Assembly (NCBI GenBank): GCA_029432775.1
Contig: JAROAZ010000016.1
Span: forward strand, 1 to 64,000
Length of the DNA: 64,000 nt
Reading direction: 5' to 3'
Origin: Pontiellaceae bacterium B12227
GTDB lineage: Bacteria > Verrucomicrobiota > Kiritimatiellia > Kiritimatiellales > Pontiellaceae
A program made the position numbers and the translations under genes. The notes beneath the pieces were generated by a model, which was not told the origin of the DNA, made no database searches, and saw nothing but the letters and a program-made list of their open reading frames with translations. Each line of letters starts with the position of its first letter. Position 1 is the first letter of the stretch. Positions 26,036-35,016 of this stretch are shown here, piece by piece.

Positions 26036-27463
26036 ATGAAACGCAACCATGCCACGCTCCTGAGTCTCGCTCTTTTCGGACTCATCGCCTCCGCCTCCGC
26101 TGTTCAGCGCCCCAACATGGTACTGATCATGGCCGACGACATGGGTCACGCCGACGCCGGCTTCACCGGCAGTACCGACATCCAAACCCCGAATCTCGAC
26201 GCACTGGCCCAATCCGGCGTGGTCTTCAAACAGGGATATGTCACCCACCCTTTCTGCGGGCCTTCGCGCGCCGGCATCATGTCCGGGCGCTACCAACACC
26301 GCTTCGGCTTCGAAACCAACCCCGCCTACGACCCCACCAACCTGCAGATGGGCATTGCCGAAACCGAGCGCCTGGTTTCCACCCGCCTCAAAACATCGGG
26401 ATATAAAACCGGCATCATCGGAAAATGGCACCTCGGCTCCGCTGCGCCGTTCCACCCCAACCGCCGCGGCTTCGACTTTTTCTACGGCTTCCGCGAAGGT
26501 GGCCACGACTATTTTGAAATCGACACCATCGAAGCCGGCGAAAAGCACTATCTGCTACCGCTCGAACGCAACAACCAACCCGCTATCTTCGAAGACTACC
26601 TGACCGATGCGCTCACCGATGAAGCCGTCGGATTCATTGAACGCTCCAAAGACGAACCGTTCTTCCTCTTCCTCTCCTACAATGCGCCGCACGCCCCGTT
26701 GCAGGCACCGGAAGAGGCCATCGCCAAATATGCCGGCATCGCCGATCCCAAACGCCGCGTCTATGCCGCGATGGTTGATGTCATGGACGAGGGTATCGGC
26801 CGCGTTGTACAGACCTTGGAAAAACAGGGACTGCGCAAAAACACGCTCGTCATCTTCCTTTCCGACAACGGCGGCCCCATCGCCTCCGAAGAAAATCCGC
26901 ACAACGGCAACGGCTCGGCTAACGGCCCGTGGCGTGGCGGCAAAGGCGATTTCTACGAAGGCGGCCTGCGCGTTCCGATGCTCGCCAACTGGCCGGACAA
27001 AATCAAAGCCGGCACCACGTACGAAAATCCGGTCATCTCGCTCGATATCTCCCGTACCATCGTCGAACTCGGCGGCGGCGAAACCGCATCGCCGGAAATG
27101 GAAGGCGTCAACCTGATGCCGTTCCTCAATGGGGAGCAAACCGGCGAGCCGCACAAAGCCCTCTGCTGGCGCGGCTACAACCACACGCTCTGGTCCGTAC
27201 TCCATGACGGCAAAAAATACGTCAAAAACAAATGGAACAAACCCGCCGAAATGTTTGATCTCAACACCGACCCCGCCGAGCAGAACAACATCCTCAACCA
27301 GAGTCCGGAATCCGCCGCAACCCTCAAGGCGCTCTGGAACGAATGGGACCAGCCCAACATTCCCTACCAGTTCTGGGAATTCTTCCAATACAACCAAAAG
27401 CGCAAGCAGTTCCACAAAGACAACATCCCGCCCGAAGCCAAAAAGGCGCGCGATTCAGAATAA
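26036..27463 (+). CDS. Exported sulfatase (S1 formylglycine family)
   Basis: A 475-residue sulfatase with a signal peptide (about residues 1-22). Metal ligands appear in MADDMGHAD (Asp34/Asp35). Cys74 in FCGPSRAGIMSGR fits the CxPSR signature for conversion to formylglycine. HLGSA and LSDNGG in the C-terminal half supply further active-site residues. It should hydrolyse sulfate esters of a polysaccharide in the periplasm or outside. It is divergent from the glycosidase gene at 23651. The CDS is followed by inverted repeats CCTCGCAGAG/CTCTGCGAGG (27464-27473/27511-27520). Confidence 0.93.
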   Translation: MKRNHATLLSLALFGLIASASAVQRPNMVLIMADDMGHADAGFTGSTDIQTPNLDALAQSGVVFKQGYVTHPFCGPSRAGIMSGRYQHRFGFETNPAYDPTNLQMGIAETERLVSTRLKTSGYKTGIIGKWHLGSAAPFHPNRRGFDFFYGFREGGHDYFEIDTIEAGEKHYLLPLERNNQPAIFEDYLTDALTDEAVGFIERSKDEPFFLFLSYNAPHAPLQAPEEAIAKYAGIADPKRRVYAAMVDVMDEGIGRVVQTLEKQGLRKNTLVIFLSDNGGPIASEENPHNGNGSANGPWRGGKGDFYEGGLRVPMLANWPDKIKAGTTYENPVISLDISRTIVELGGGETASPEMEGVNLMPFLNGEQTGEPHKALCWRGYNHTLWSVLHDGKKYVKNKWNKPAEMFDLNTDPAEQNNILNQSPESAATLKALWNEWDQPNIPYQFWEFFQYNQKRKQFHKDNIPPEAKKARDSE

Positions 27464-27520
27464 CCTCGCAGAGGCGCAGAGAGCGCGGAGCAAGAATATT
27501 CAGATCACGGCTCTGCGAGG
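27464..27520. repeat. Inverted CCTCGCAGAG/CTCTGCGAGG repeat
   Basis: CCTCGCAGAG at 27464-27473 pairs with CTCTGCGAGG at 27511-27520. A second copy is at 46035-46090. It may act as a transcription end between the sulfatase and the convergent orphan gene. Confidence 0.6.
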
Positions 27521-27527
27521 AATCCCC

Positions 27528-28430
27528 CTATGGAAGGGTGATGCGGAGGCGGTAGAAGCGGTTGGTGCCGAAGGGCAGCGCGACGGGTGCGCCGGTGCCG
27601 GGCAGGTTGGTGACGGTTTGCCATTGAGGTAGGGCGGAGTGTCCCCACTCCGCCGCCCCCTCTGCCGACGGACGGCTGAGGACAGCCGTCCCTACCAAAT
27701 CAGCGCATCCCTCGACCGTATAAACCCGCCCGGCGGCGGTGGCGAAGGCGATGCCGTTCGACGCGGTTCCAATGCTTGGGAAATCGGCGGCGTTGGTTGG
27801 CGATGTGGCCGCCGTAAATTCATCCCAGCTCGTAAAGCCGTCGCCGTCCGGATCGGCCCAAACATCCGGCACATAGACCACCGGCGAGTTTTCAAAAGGG
27901 TCTGGTGTTGCACCACCGTCAACAATTCCATTAATCGAAGCGGCGCGGCTGTAGGCGGGATCGGCGAGCGCGCCGCCTAAAACCCGCGCGTTCAGCTCGT
28001 CCACCGCCGCCTGCGCCAGCGCCGCGTTGTCCGTCGGCAGCATAAAGCGGAATTTAAACGTATCCGTATTCCCCGGCGTATTCACCACCCCCGAAGCATA
28101 TGCAATGTTGAATGAGTTGGAGCTGAGCGCGTAGGTGGGGGGATCGAAAAAATGCTCGAAGTCTGTCGTAGAAACCCCCACCAACCCATCATTCGTCCCA
28201 AACGTTCCGTTGGCCGCAATCTGGTTATTGGCATCGACATAGTCGCTGAGGTTTTCCCACGTAACTCTGCAAAAAATATCGAGGTTGGTGGTCGCCGGGT
28301 CGTCGTCGATCTGGAACGACCCCTGAACCGCGCTGGTTCCCAGCACCACCGCCGCCTGCACCCGGAACGCGAGGAGGAGTATAACAGGTAGGGCGCGACC
28401 GCCGGGCGCGCCGCCCGTCCGCATAGACAT
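27528..28430 (-). CDS. Orphan exported protein with Ca-binding DxDGD repeat (paralogue of 50123-51079)
   Basis: About 300 residues with an N-terminal hydrophobic stretch (LPVILLLAFRVQAA). The N-terminal half QGSFQIDDDPATTNLDIFC and ANNQIAANGTFG, plus GVVNTP, are shared with the protein encoded at 50123-51079, so the two form a family I do not recognise. DPDGDGFTSWDEF near residue 210 is a thrombospondin type-3-like calcium site. The C-terminus FYRLRITLP is like that of the paralogue. A 69-base REP-like element at 27628-27696 adds TAVLSRPSAEGAAEWGHSA, absent from the paralogue. A second element at 28387-28464 covers the start, so the start codon (28430 chosen) is uncertain. Confidence 0.6.
   Translation of the reverse strand: MSMRTGGAPGGRALPVILLLAFRVQAAVVLGTSAVQGSFQIDDDPATTNLDIFCRVTWENLSDYVDANNQIAANGTFGTNDGLVGVSTTDFEHFFDPPTYALSSNSFNIAYASGVVNTPGNTDTFKFRFMLPTDNAALAQAAVDELNARVLGGALADPAYSRAASINGIVDGGATPDPFENSPVVYVPDVWADPDGDGFTSWDEFTAATSPTNAADFPSIGTASNGIAFATAAGRVYTVEGCADLVGTAVLSRPSAEGAAEWGHSALPQWQTVTNLPGTGAPVALPFGTNRFYRLRITLP
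27628..27696. repeat. 69-bp REP/BIME-like hairpin pair inserted in frame
   Basis: GGTAGGG...CCCTACC ends enclose hairpins GGCGGAGTG...CACTCCGCC and GGACGGCTG...CAGCCGTCC. It is 69 bases (23 codons) in the coding sequence, at a place where the paralogue has no equivalent. Confidence 0.75.
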
Positions 28431-28464
28431 GCGTGTGCGGACGGCTCGGCGAGCCATCCCTGCC
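28387..28464. repeat. REP/BIME-like hairpin pair over the start of the orphan exported gene
   Basis: GGTAGGG and CCCTGCC ends enclose GC-rich hairpins. A GGAAGGGGAAACAG-ATG translation start lies just outside, but reads out of frame with the gene. Confidence 0.6.
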
Positions 28465-28543
28465 CATCTGTTTCCCCTTCCAAACATGGGCAAACTATAA
28501 ACCACATCGCGCGCGGCTGGCACGCAAAAACCGATGCGCCAAC

Positions 28544-28663
28544 GCCCGGTCGGGGACCGGGCCTACACCGGGTGTCAATGCTTCTGTAGGCCGGGTGCCC
28601 CACCCGGCGCAGGCCGCACCGCCACCCATTCCGCCGTTCGCCCGGTCGGGGACCGGGCCTACA
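28544..28663. repeat. REP cluster, three GTAG-footed hairpins
   Basis: GCCCGGTCGGGGACCGGGC-CTACA at 28544-28567 and again at 28640-28663 flank the opposite-orientation TGTAGGCCGGGTGCCCCACC at 28585. The sequence class matches the elements around the RAYT gene at 49358. Confidence 0.8.
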
Positions 28664-28676
28664 TGCGAGGAAATAA

Positions 28677-30419
28677 TTACCGCCCGACAGTCACCTTTAC
28701 AGAATGCTGGATGCCGCCGGTTTTGTATTCGGCGCTTTTGCGGTCGGCGAGCGGAATGGCGTCGTCCCAGGAATAGGCGGTGATTTCGACGGAGCCTTTC
28801 TTGTGGCCGGTGACCTCGCCAAACTTATCGACGGAGGCGATGGATGGATCGCTGGATTCCCAAACGACGCCGCGCCGCGTGGCGTCTTCCGGCGATACGC
28901 GGCATTCGAGCTGCTTGCTTTTCCCGGCTCGCAGCGGCACTTCGCCTTTGACGATCTGGAGACGCTTGACGGGAACGTAGGCTTTCTTTTCGAGCACCTT
29001 GCCGAGGCCGTCGTAGGCGCGCTTTTGCTCGGGGGTGAGCTTATCGATTTCGAGGCCGCTGTAGTGCCACTTGTTCCAAACCTTCGGCACCTTTTTCTTT
29101 TCGGCGCCGGCCTCTTCGAAAAGGTCGGTGCGCAGGTCGAAGAAGCGGCCCTTGGGATAGAGCGTGCTGGGGGCGTAGCGCTTAAACTCCTTGGTGAAGG
29201 CATATTCGAGGACGTGGTCGGGATCGGACGATTTATTGTTGCCGTTGTACCAGGTGTAGATCCACTTGCGGTGATCGCCGCTAGCCTTCCCGGTGGCCTG
29301 CGGCCAGAAGCTGATGCCGTCGAGCGCATCCTTGTTGGGCGGCTCGATGCCGGCGGCGTCGCAGAGCGTGGGCAGGATATCGGTCAGGTTGACCATGCTG
29401 GAATAGGACTTGCCCGCCGAAATTTTTCCGGGCGCTTTGAGCAGCAGCGGCACGTGGAGGCCGCCCTCTTTGTTGGAGCCTTTGTCGCCGAGGAATACGG
29501 TTCCGTCGGGCAGCGTGTGCGAGAAGCATTCCTTGGTGCCGTTGTCGCCCATCAAGACAACAAGCGTGTTGTCGGCAATGCCAAGCTCGTCGAGCTTGTC
29601 GAGCACCTGCCCGACCATCTTGTCGGTGTAGGCGAGCATGTCGGGAAAATAGCGGCGGTCGTCGCCTTTCATGAAGCCATATTTGGTGGGTTTTGAAATG
29701 TCGTGCTCATCAAAAATGCTCTTCGGCTGCGTGTCGGGCGTGGGCGTGTGCTCGTCGTGCATGAGCACCATGGAATAGTAGAGGAAGAAGGGCTTGTCCT
29801 TGCTGCGGTCGAGGAAGTCGAGGGCATAGCGGTTGAAGATGTCGGGGCCGTAGCAACGCCGTCCGGTGACGGGATCGATGCCTTTGTAGTTCATCATCTT
29901 GCCGTTTTCGACAATGTCGGGATCGATCATGCGGTAGCCTTCGGTGACGACGTCGAAGCAGCAGAACTCGTCCCAGCCAAACTCGGAGATGTAGTCCTTG
30001 CCGTGAATGGCTTTGGTGCCGCGCGTTTGCTTCCACTTGCCGACGATGCAGGTTTCGTAGCCGGCCCGCTGGAACAGGTCGCCAAAGGTAATGTCGGAGG
30101 CGTGCTGCGATTTGCATTGATGGTAGTTGCGGATGTTGTTCATGCCGCTCATCAGCGCAATGCGGGTCGGCTCGCAGAGCGGATAGGCATAGGCATATTC
30201 GCACTTCATTCCGTCCTTCGCCAAGCTGTCGATGCGCGGCGTTTCAAACTCGACGTCTTTGAAGAAGCCCTGCGTTGAGCTGATCTTGTTCGCGCCATAG
30301 GCCGTGATGCCGTAGTGGCTGAGATCATCGATCAGAATAAAAACCACATTGGGTTTCGGTACTGCCGTCGTTGCGGCGGCCGTTAAGAGACCCGTAAGAA
30401 AAATTGCAAAGCGCTTCAT
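28677..30419 (-). CDS. Exported sulfatase (S1 family) with C-terminal Ig-like domain
   Basis: A 580-residue sulfatase with a signal peptide (about residues 1-20). Metal ligands lie in [10 protein letters not shown]. Cys82 is in [12 protein letters not shown], a CxPTR form of the formylglycine signature. VGKWK, LMGDNGT and [10 protein letters not shown] supply other active-site elements. The final 80 residues ([20 protein letters not shown], then [15 protein letters not shown]) form a bacterial Ig-like group 2 (Big_2) domain, probably for binding a polysaccharide or the cell surface. It is transcribed away from the LamG-like gene at 30535. Confidence 0.92.
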   Translation of the reverse strand: MKRFAIFLTGLLTAAATTAVPKPNVVFILIDDLSHYGITAYGANKISSTQGFFKDVEFETPRIDSLAKDGMKCEYAYAYPLCEPTRIALMSGMNNIRNYHQCKSQHASDITFGDLFQRAGYETCIVGKWKQTRGTKAIHGKDYISEFGWDEFCCFDVVTEGYRMIDPDIVENGKMMNYKGIDPVTGRRCYGPDIFNRYALDFLDRSKDKPFFLYYSMVLMHDEHTPTPDTQPKSIFDEHDISKPTKYGFMKGDDRRYFPDMLAYTDKMVGQVLDKLDELGIADNTLVVLMGDNGTKECFSHTLPDGTVFLGDKGSNKEGGLHVPLLLKAPGKISAGKSYSSMVNLTDILPTLCDAAGIEPPNKDALDGISFWPQATGKASGDHRKWIYTWYNGNNKSSDPDHVLEYAFTKEFKRYAPSTLYPKGRFFDLRTDLFEEAGAEKKKVPKVWNKWHYSGLEIDKLTPEQKRAYDGLGKVLEKKAYVPVKRLQIVKGEVPLRAGKSKQLECRVSPEDATRRGVVWESSDPSIASVDKFGEVTGHKKGSVEITAYSWDDAIPLADRKSAEYKTGGIQHSVKVTVGR

Positions 30420-30534
30420 AAAATCAACTCCGTTATCCCCCGCATTGGGCGGGAGTCATTTGTGAACAATAACAGGAGTTAATTTATGCTGAACAGCAAA
30501 GATTGGAAACCTAGTCTTTGGAACAAGGTCGGTG

Positions 30535-31311
30535 TTAGTCTTTGCTGGAGGAAATGACCAGATTATCGATGCAAACGAGGCCCAGCTGATCGTTTGGCGC
30601 ATAGAAGCCGACGTGAGCGCGGGAGGTGTTCCACATCGACTGGGTCACCTTGTCTTTCTTGTTGTCGGTAAACCGGATCTCCGCCAATAACTCATCGGTT
30701 TCAGCACCGGAAATCTCGACGGTCGTCTCAAAGGAGTCCGGCTCAGTCAGTTTTCTGGAGACCAGTTTAAATTTATACCATTGGGAAATCGACACATCCG
30801 AGTCTGAGCGAATCAGGAAGTTTTCTCCGTAGAGACGTTTGGAGGAACCGTCCGGCATGGCACCGATCAGCACCCAGTCGCCGGTCGGCGTGGCTTCCAA
30901 CTGAATGCTCCAACGGGCTTTTTCGCTCAGCAGGGAATTACCGAACATGAGCGTCATCACCGGCTTAGGCATGCTGATTTCGATCGGTTCGACCGCCACC
31001 TTGAAATCAAAGTCTACAGTGAGTGTACGTCCCGGCAACCAACGGACCGGCTCACCGGTTACACAGCGGATCGGCGTTTTTGAAGCGCGGACCACCAGGG
31101 CTTTATCCCCATCGTCCTCGCTGGTGCCCAGCACATCCATGATGGACAGAGCCGAGGAATCCTTGACCTTGTCATAGATATTCCACTCCATCTGACCTTC
31201 GATCGGCCCGACGGCGAAGTCGTTGAAATTAAATTTCTGCGTTTCCGTTTGTGCGAGCGCCGTCAGACTCAACATCCCCGGAACCAGTAATTTCAGCCAC
31301 ATTTTATTCAT
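30535..31311 (-). CDS. Exported LamG/jelly-roll-like orphan protein
   Basis: About 258 residues with a signal peptide (WLKLLVPGMLSLTALAQ). It is mostly beta strands: TQKFNFNDFAVGPIEGQMEW, then TLTVDFDFKV, WYKFKLVSRK, and a final GLVCIDNLVISSS. The pattern is like a concanavalin A-type jelly roll, as in polysaccharide lyases and carbohydrate-binding modules. No catalytic residue can be named. I use ATG 31311; 31320 is possible but too close to the GAGGGG ribosome site. Confidence 0.55.
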   Translation of the reverse strand: MNKMWLKLLVPGMLSLTALAQTETQKFNFNDFAVGPIEGQMEWNIYDKVKDSSALSIMDVLGTSEDDGDKALVVRASKTPIRCVTGEPVRWLPGRTLTVDFDFKVAVEPIEISMPKPVMTLMFGNSLLSEKARWSIQLEATPTGDWVLIGAMPDGSSKRLYGENFLIRSDSDVSISQWYKFKLVSRKLTEPDSFETTVEISGAETDELLAEIRFTDNKKDKVTQSMWNTSRAHVGFYAPNDQLGLVCIDNLVISSSKD

Positions 31312-31380
31312 TAAAAGCATACCCCTCTGACTTCAGATTTCATATTGAAGCCAGAGAGTAGCAAGACTGTTGCCAACTTT

Positions 31381-33321
31381 CTACTGATTTACCGCTGCGC
31401 GGATGACAGCCGTACCCACAAAACCGTCGTCACCGTCCGGGAAAGAAACCGTAACACTGTTTTCGGCCAACAGGTCGGCTGGATTCAGATACACCATTTT
31501 GGTGGTTCCGTATTCGCCAGCACTCAAACGGTCCGCGCAGTCTTCGAGCGGCACATTCAGCGGCTTGCCGTTGAGCGTGATGACCGCTTCGTGGCTGGAT
31601 TCCGTTTTACGGGTCAGGCCGACACGCAACTGGGCATAGTCGATGTTTCCAACCATTGGAACCTTGATCTTAAACTCGGCCTTCTTCATCGGAACCATGG
31701 TTTTGTCTCCGTAGCAGACGACCTCGTTTACGCGGCCCTTTTCCTGAATGGTTTTCCCGAGGTCGGCCACAATCATAACCGCTTCACGACCGGTCAGCAT
31801 GAGCTGCTCGGGTGTCTCGATGGTTTCCTCCGTGTAGTAGGCGGTGTAGTCCGCGTTCCGGCCGAAACGGCGGATCTGAATACGGTCGGCATCAACCCCG
31901 TGCAGCGCCACGGATTCCGGACGCCAGCTCTGGTTGTTGATAGCCAGATAGAGCTTGCTGCCGTCCACGAACGCCCGGGTCTGCAGGTCGGGATCGTTGG
32001 CGAGCAGCTTGACCCGGCGGCCATCCACATCGCGGAAAAATTTATAGAAATCGATCATCGTGGTTTCCACCCACTTCTCTTTTTCGGTGTAGTTTTCCGG
32101 CACATAGAGACCGGCATAATATTTAGTATCCCACGCCCAGGTGTTCGGCAGCAGGAACGGAACCGACTTCTGTACCGTATGCGGATGATCGATGAACGCC
32201 ATCGTATTCGCCAGAATACTGCTGACGTGTACAAAGGAGACGATGGAGCGTTTTTTCAGTTCGTTTTCCCAGGTGTCTTCCGGGAAATACTTTGCGGCAA
32301 TTTCAGCGGCCAGCAGCTCGCCGTCGTACATGCCTTTCGGCTGAACGTTGATGTAGCCGCCCTGCTCGCTCACCACCACGTCGACTTCTTTGCCGAAGTT
32401 GTTCACGGTGTAGTTCTGCATCAGGTCCAACGAGCCTTCCAGCGCAATGCCGGACTGCACCCGGCCTCGAAAATCCTCGTCTTCCCACTTGAAATAGTCG
32501 TAGGAGTGGAAAGAATAGAAATCCATCTTCGCCTGCGTGTTTTTGATGAAGCCCTTGAAGCCGTTAAAATTCTGGTAGTTGTCGCGGAAGAAATAGGATA
32601 CCGACTGACACATGCCGCCCACCTGCACGTCGGGCGTCAGCGCGTGCACCTTTTCCTGCACGGCCAGATGCCAGTCCGCCATGTGCTGGTCCACAAAATA
32701 TTTCCAGTGCGGTTCGTTAAGCGGCTCATAGAATTTCGGCCGGTCAAAGTCGGAATAGTTATATTTCATGACCGCGGCCGCCAACTCGGCGGCAGCATCG
32801 ATATTTTCCGGAATCCACTCCGGTGTACCGTGATAGTCCGCGCCCTCCTGCATGTGTTTGCCCATATATTCCGGATACGCGTTATGATTCCCGTGCGCAG
32901 CCACATCCAGGTTCGGACCGAAATCTTCAACAAACTGTTTTCCAGGGGTTGGAAGTTTCTGCGTTTTCAGCGGAGTCACGTCGGCATAACCCGGACGGTT
33001 CGGATCTTCCTTGAGCTGTTTTGCCGTCCATTGAACCGGCCCAAGACTGCGGCCGAAGGAAATACCCAGATCATTCACCAGATAGTCGTAAACCTCCGGC
33101 GTCATGCGCTGGTCAAACCCGGTGCCGTTATCGCTCACGGCAAAATAGCGCTTGCGATCCACCTCAGAAACCCCGCCGACAGCACGCGTCGTTTCGGCCT
33201 CCACCACAATGTACGATTTTGAGGTATCCACCACCCGCTCCGCTTTCCGATCAGTGGAAACGCAACCGGTCAAGACCGCGGCCGAACCAGCCGCAACACC
33301 TGAAATTAGTATCTTCTTCAT
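31381..33321 (-). CDS. GH86-like beta-agarase/porphyranase lipoprotein
   Basis: A 646-residue lipoprotein with a lipobox ending LTGC20. A TIM-barrel hydrolase has the acid/base Glu203 in [10 protein letters not shown] and the nucleophile Glu319 in VVVSEQGGY, the GH86 arrangement. GH86 enzymes cut agarose or porphyran internally. A C-terminal beta-sandwich ([20 protein letters not shown]) is shared with the second GH86 gene at 37083. GGAGTTGTAG-ATG gives a good start. The ThuA gene lies upstream at 33397. A perfect TTCCAA-N3-TTGGAA copy lies at 31647. Confidence 0.85.
   Translation of the reverse strand: MKKILISGVAAGSAAVLTGCVSTDRKAERVVDTSKSYIVVEAETTRAVGGVSEVDRKRYFAVSDNGTGFDQRMTPEVYDYLVNDLGISFGRSLGPVQWTAKQLKEDPNRPGYADVTPLKTQKLPTPGKQFVEDFGPNLDVAAHGNHNAYPEYMGKHMQEGADYHGTPEWIPENIDAAAELAAAVMKYNYSDFDRPKFYEPLNEPHWKYFVDQHMADWHLAVQEKVHALTPDVQVGGMCQSVSYFFRDNYQNFNGFKGFIKNTQAKMDFYSFHSYDYFKWEDEDFRGRVQSGIALEGSLDLMQNYTVNNFGKEVDVVVSEQGGYINVQPKGMYDGELLAAEIAAKYFPEDTWENELKKRSIVSFVHVSSILANTMAFIDHPHTVQKSVPFLLPNTWAWDTKYYAGLYVPENYTEKEKWVETTMIDFYKFFRDVDGRRVKLLANDPDLQTRAFVDGSKLYLAINNQSWRPESVALHGVDADRIQIRRFGRNADYTAYYTEETIETPEQLMLTGREAVMIVADLGKTIQEKGRVNEVVCYGDKTMVPMKKAEFKIKVPMVGNIDYAQLRVGLTRKTESSHEAVITLNGKPLNVPLEDCADRLSAGEYGTTKMVYLNPADLLAENSVTVSFPDGDDGFVGTAVIRAAVNQ
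31647..31661. repeat. TTCCAA-N3-TTGGAA palindrome, perfect copy (spacer CCA)
   Basis: Inside the GH86 gene; read as Val-Pro-Met-Val-Gly on the coding strand. Confidence 0.8.
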
Positions 33322-33367
33322 CTACAACTCCTTTATTGAGAACACAAACATTAATATGCAAAATAAA

Positions 33368-33390
33368 GCCCCGTCGCACCGACGGGGCCG
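33368..33390 (-). terminator. Hairpin terminator after the ThuA gene
   Basis: GCCCCGTCG-GTG-CGACGGGGC on the minus strand, followed by TTTATTTT, lies seven bases from the gene's stop. Confidence 0.7.
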
Positions 33391-33396
33391 TAAAAT

Positions 33397-34353
33397 TTAT
33401 TTAACTACAAATTTGCGGGTGGAAACCGCATCGGCAGTCGGGAAATCAGCCGGCACCTTCTGGGATACTTTTCCCGAAGCCGCCCACTCGCAACCGCGGG
33501 TGAAGGTGACGATAAAGCCGACGCCTTCAAAAGCCGGCGTGTCGTGTCCGAGCGTGGTATGGAAACAACGGCCCTTACCATAATCCAGTGCCATGAGCAT
33601 GGGCTGATGCTGCCCTTTCCGCGCCGGAACGTTCTGATCTTCACCGGTGGCCAGCACCGTCATATTTTCCGCCGGGCCACGCAGCTTGGCATAACACTCG
33701 TCTTCGGAGGTCAACCAGCTTGCCGGCAGGCCCTTCATGACTGGATGCTTCGGGGCACGCACAATGATTGGAAATTCATGGCGCTTGCCATGCGCTCCAG
33801 CACTTCCCTTGGACGTATCGCGAATCTCTTCACCTGCGTCGTTGAAATAGACCATCGGGCCGCTTTTTTCATTACGCCCGCCCCATCCGCCAACGCCGAT
33901 CATTTTATTGAATTCCAGCCACATCGGCCAGGCATTGTCGGCCGCATGCACAGAAACAAATCCACCGCCATTGATCATGTAGTCTTCCAGCGCCTTCTGC
34001 GTTTCTTTCGGCAGATCTGCCGCTTTCCAGCCAAAGTTGGAAACAATGACGTCGTAGTCTTTAAAATTCGGTTTAAAATCAGGATCGGTCTGAGGGTTCT
34101 TAGTTTCCTCGTTCGGGAAATCACCGGCCATGGGTAGAAACTTCGCTTCGCGTGCGGACTTCCAGATAAAGCGGGTGCGGTCCACTTCCACCTCAAACAG
34201 CCCGGTTTCTTCCAGATACTGCTTCATCATGATGGTCGATTTCGGCCAGACGGCATGATTATTCTGCCCGTCAACGATCAACGCTTTCAGTTTGGCATCG
34301 GCGCTAACCACTGCGGCCAGCATGCAAATCACACTCAATAAACGGGTTTTCAT
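33397..34353 (-). CDS. ThuA-domain exported protein
   Basis: A 318-residue protein with a signal peptide (residues 1-20, LLSVICMLAAVVSADA). It has the class I amidotransferase-like ThuA fold: ALIVDGQNNHAVW, DYDVIVSNFGWKA, NGGGFVSVHAADNA and GHDTPAF. ThuA proteins are linked to sugar utilisation in several bacteria, but their reaction is not well established. Here it lies between a GH86 gene and a lipoprotein gene, so a role in polysaccharide degradation is plausible. Confidence 0.85.
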   Translation of the reverse strand: MKTRLLSVICMLAAVVSADAKLKALIVDGQNNHAVWPKSTIMMKQYLEETGLFEVEVDRTRFIWKSAREAKFLPMAGDFPNEETKNPQTDPDFKPNFKDYDVIVSNFGWKAADLPKETQKALEDYMINGGGFVSVHAADNAWPMWLEFNKMIGVGGWGGRNEKSGPMVYFNDAGEEIRDTSKGSAGAHGKRHEFPIIVRAPKHPVMKGLPASWLTSEDECYAKLRGPAENMTVLATGEDQNVPARKGQHQPMLMALDYGKGRCFHTTLGHDTPAFEGVGFIVTFTRGCEWAASGKVSQKVPADFPTADAVSTRKFVVK

Positions 34354-34455
34354 AATTAATGTCCTTTATACAGATTGATAGGCTTCAAAGGATAAGACGT
34401 CGCCTGTCGAGATTCTTGTACGAAATCTGCGCACATTTGTATGCTGGCCAAAAGA

Positions 34456-34977
34456 TCACTCATCCGGCGGAAACACATAGGAGTACTCCGGATCCAGCTT
34501 TTGAAGCACATTTGTTGCAAACCGCTCCGGCAATTCGAACAGAATCAGCGTCTCCTCCATGGTATAATCCGTTGCATCTTCCGTTTTGGCAATTTCCGGC
34601 ACATCGAACTTATGACTGATGGTCAGAAATTTATTAGTCACAAACGCCGTATCCAGCTCGATGACCTCTTCAAACTTCATGGGGGTATCCTGCCAGTCGA
34701 GCGTCAGCACCATCCCTCCGTTTGGAAACGGAAGCGTGGCAAAGGACTGATTTCCAACCACCGCCAACAGTTTCTGATTGCCATACACCAGCACCTCGTC
34801 CGCCGTCGGCTCCGGCTCGGTGCGGATCAGGGTGAGAGTTCCAAAGGCTGGAACTTCCTTTTCCACCACCACCGGAAGCGGATCATTTTCCAATGGCTGG
34901 ACCGGCGTTCCGCATCCGTACAGCCACACCCCGCACAGGGCGGCTGACCCCATTTTTACGATTGAGTTCCTAAGCAT
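34456..34977 (-). CDS. Orphan lipoprotein
   Basis: A 173-residue protein with a signal sequence and lipobox ending LYGC, so it should be membrane-anchored. The mature region is beta-rich with FGTLTLIRTEPEPTADEVLV and FPNGGMVLTLDW, and ends SYVFPPDE. No family recognised. Two imperfect TTCCAA-type palindromes lie near its 5' end (34839-34853, 34888-34902). Confidence 0.6.
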   Translation of the reverse strand: MLRNSIVKMGSAALCGVWLYGCGTPVQPLENDPLPVVVEKEVPAFGTLTLIRTEPEPTADEVLVYGNQKLLAVVGNQSFATLPFPNGGMVLTLDWQDTPMKFEEVIELDTAFVTNKFLTISHKFDVPEIAKTEDATDYTMEETLILFELPERFATNVLQKLDPEYSYVFPPDE

Positions 34978-35016
34978 GGTTCAAACCTAGCGCGCCGCAC
35001 CGGTTGAAGGAATCAC

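Noticed and set aside
31345..33222. 625-residue plus-strand reading frame opposite the GH86 gene
   Set aside because: No recognisable domain, no ribosome site, and it is the reverse frame of a clear GH86 enzyme; low-stop antisense frames are common at this base composition.
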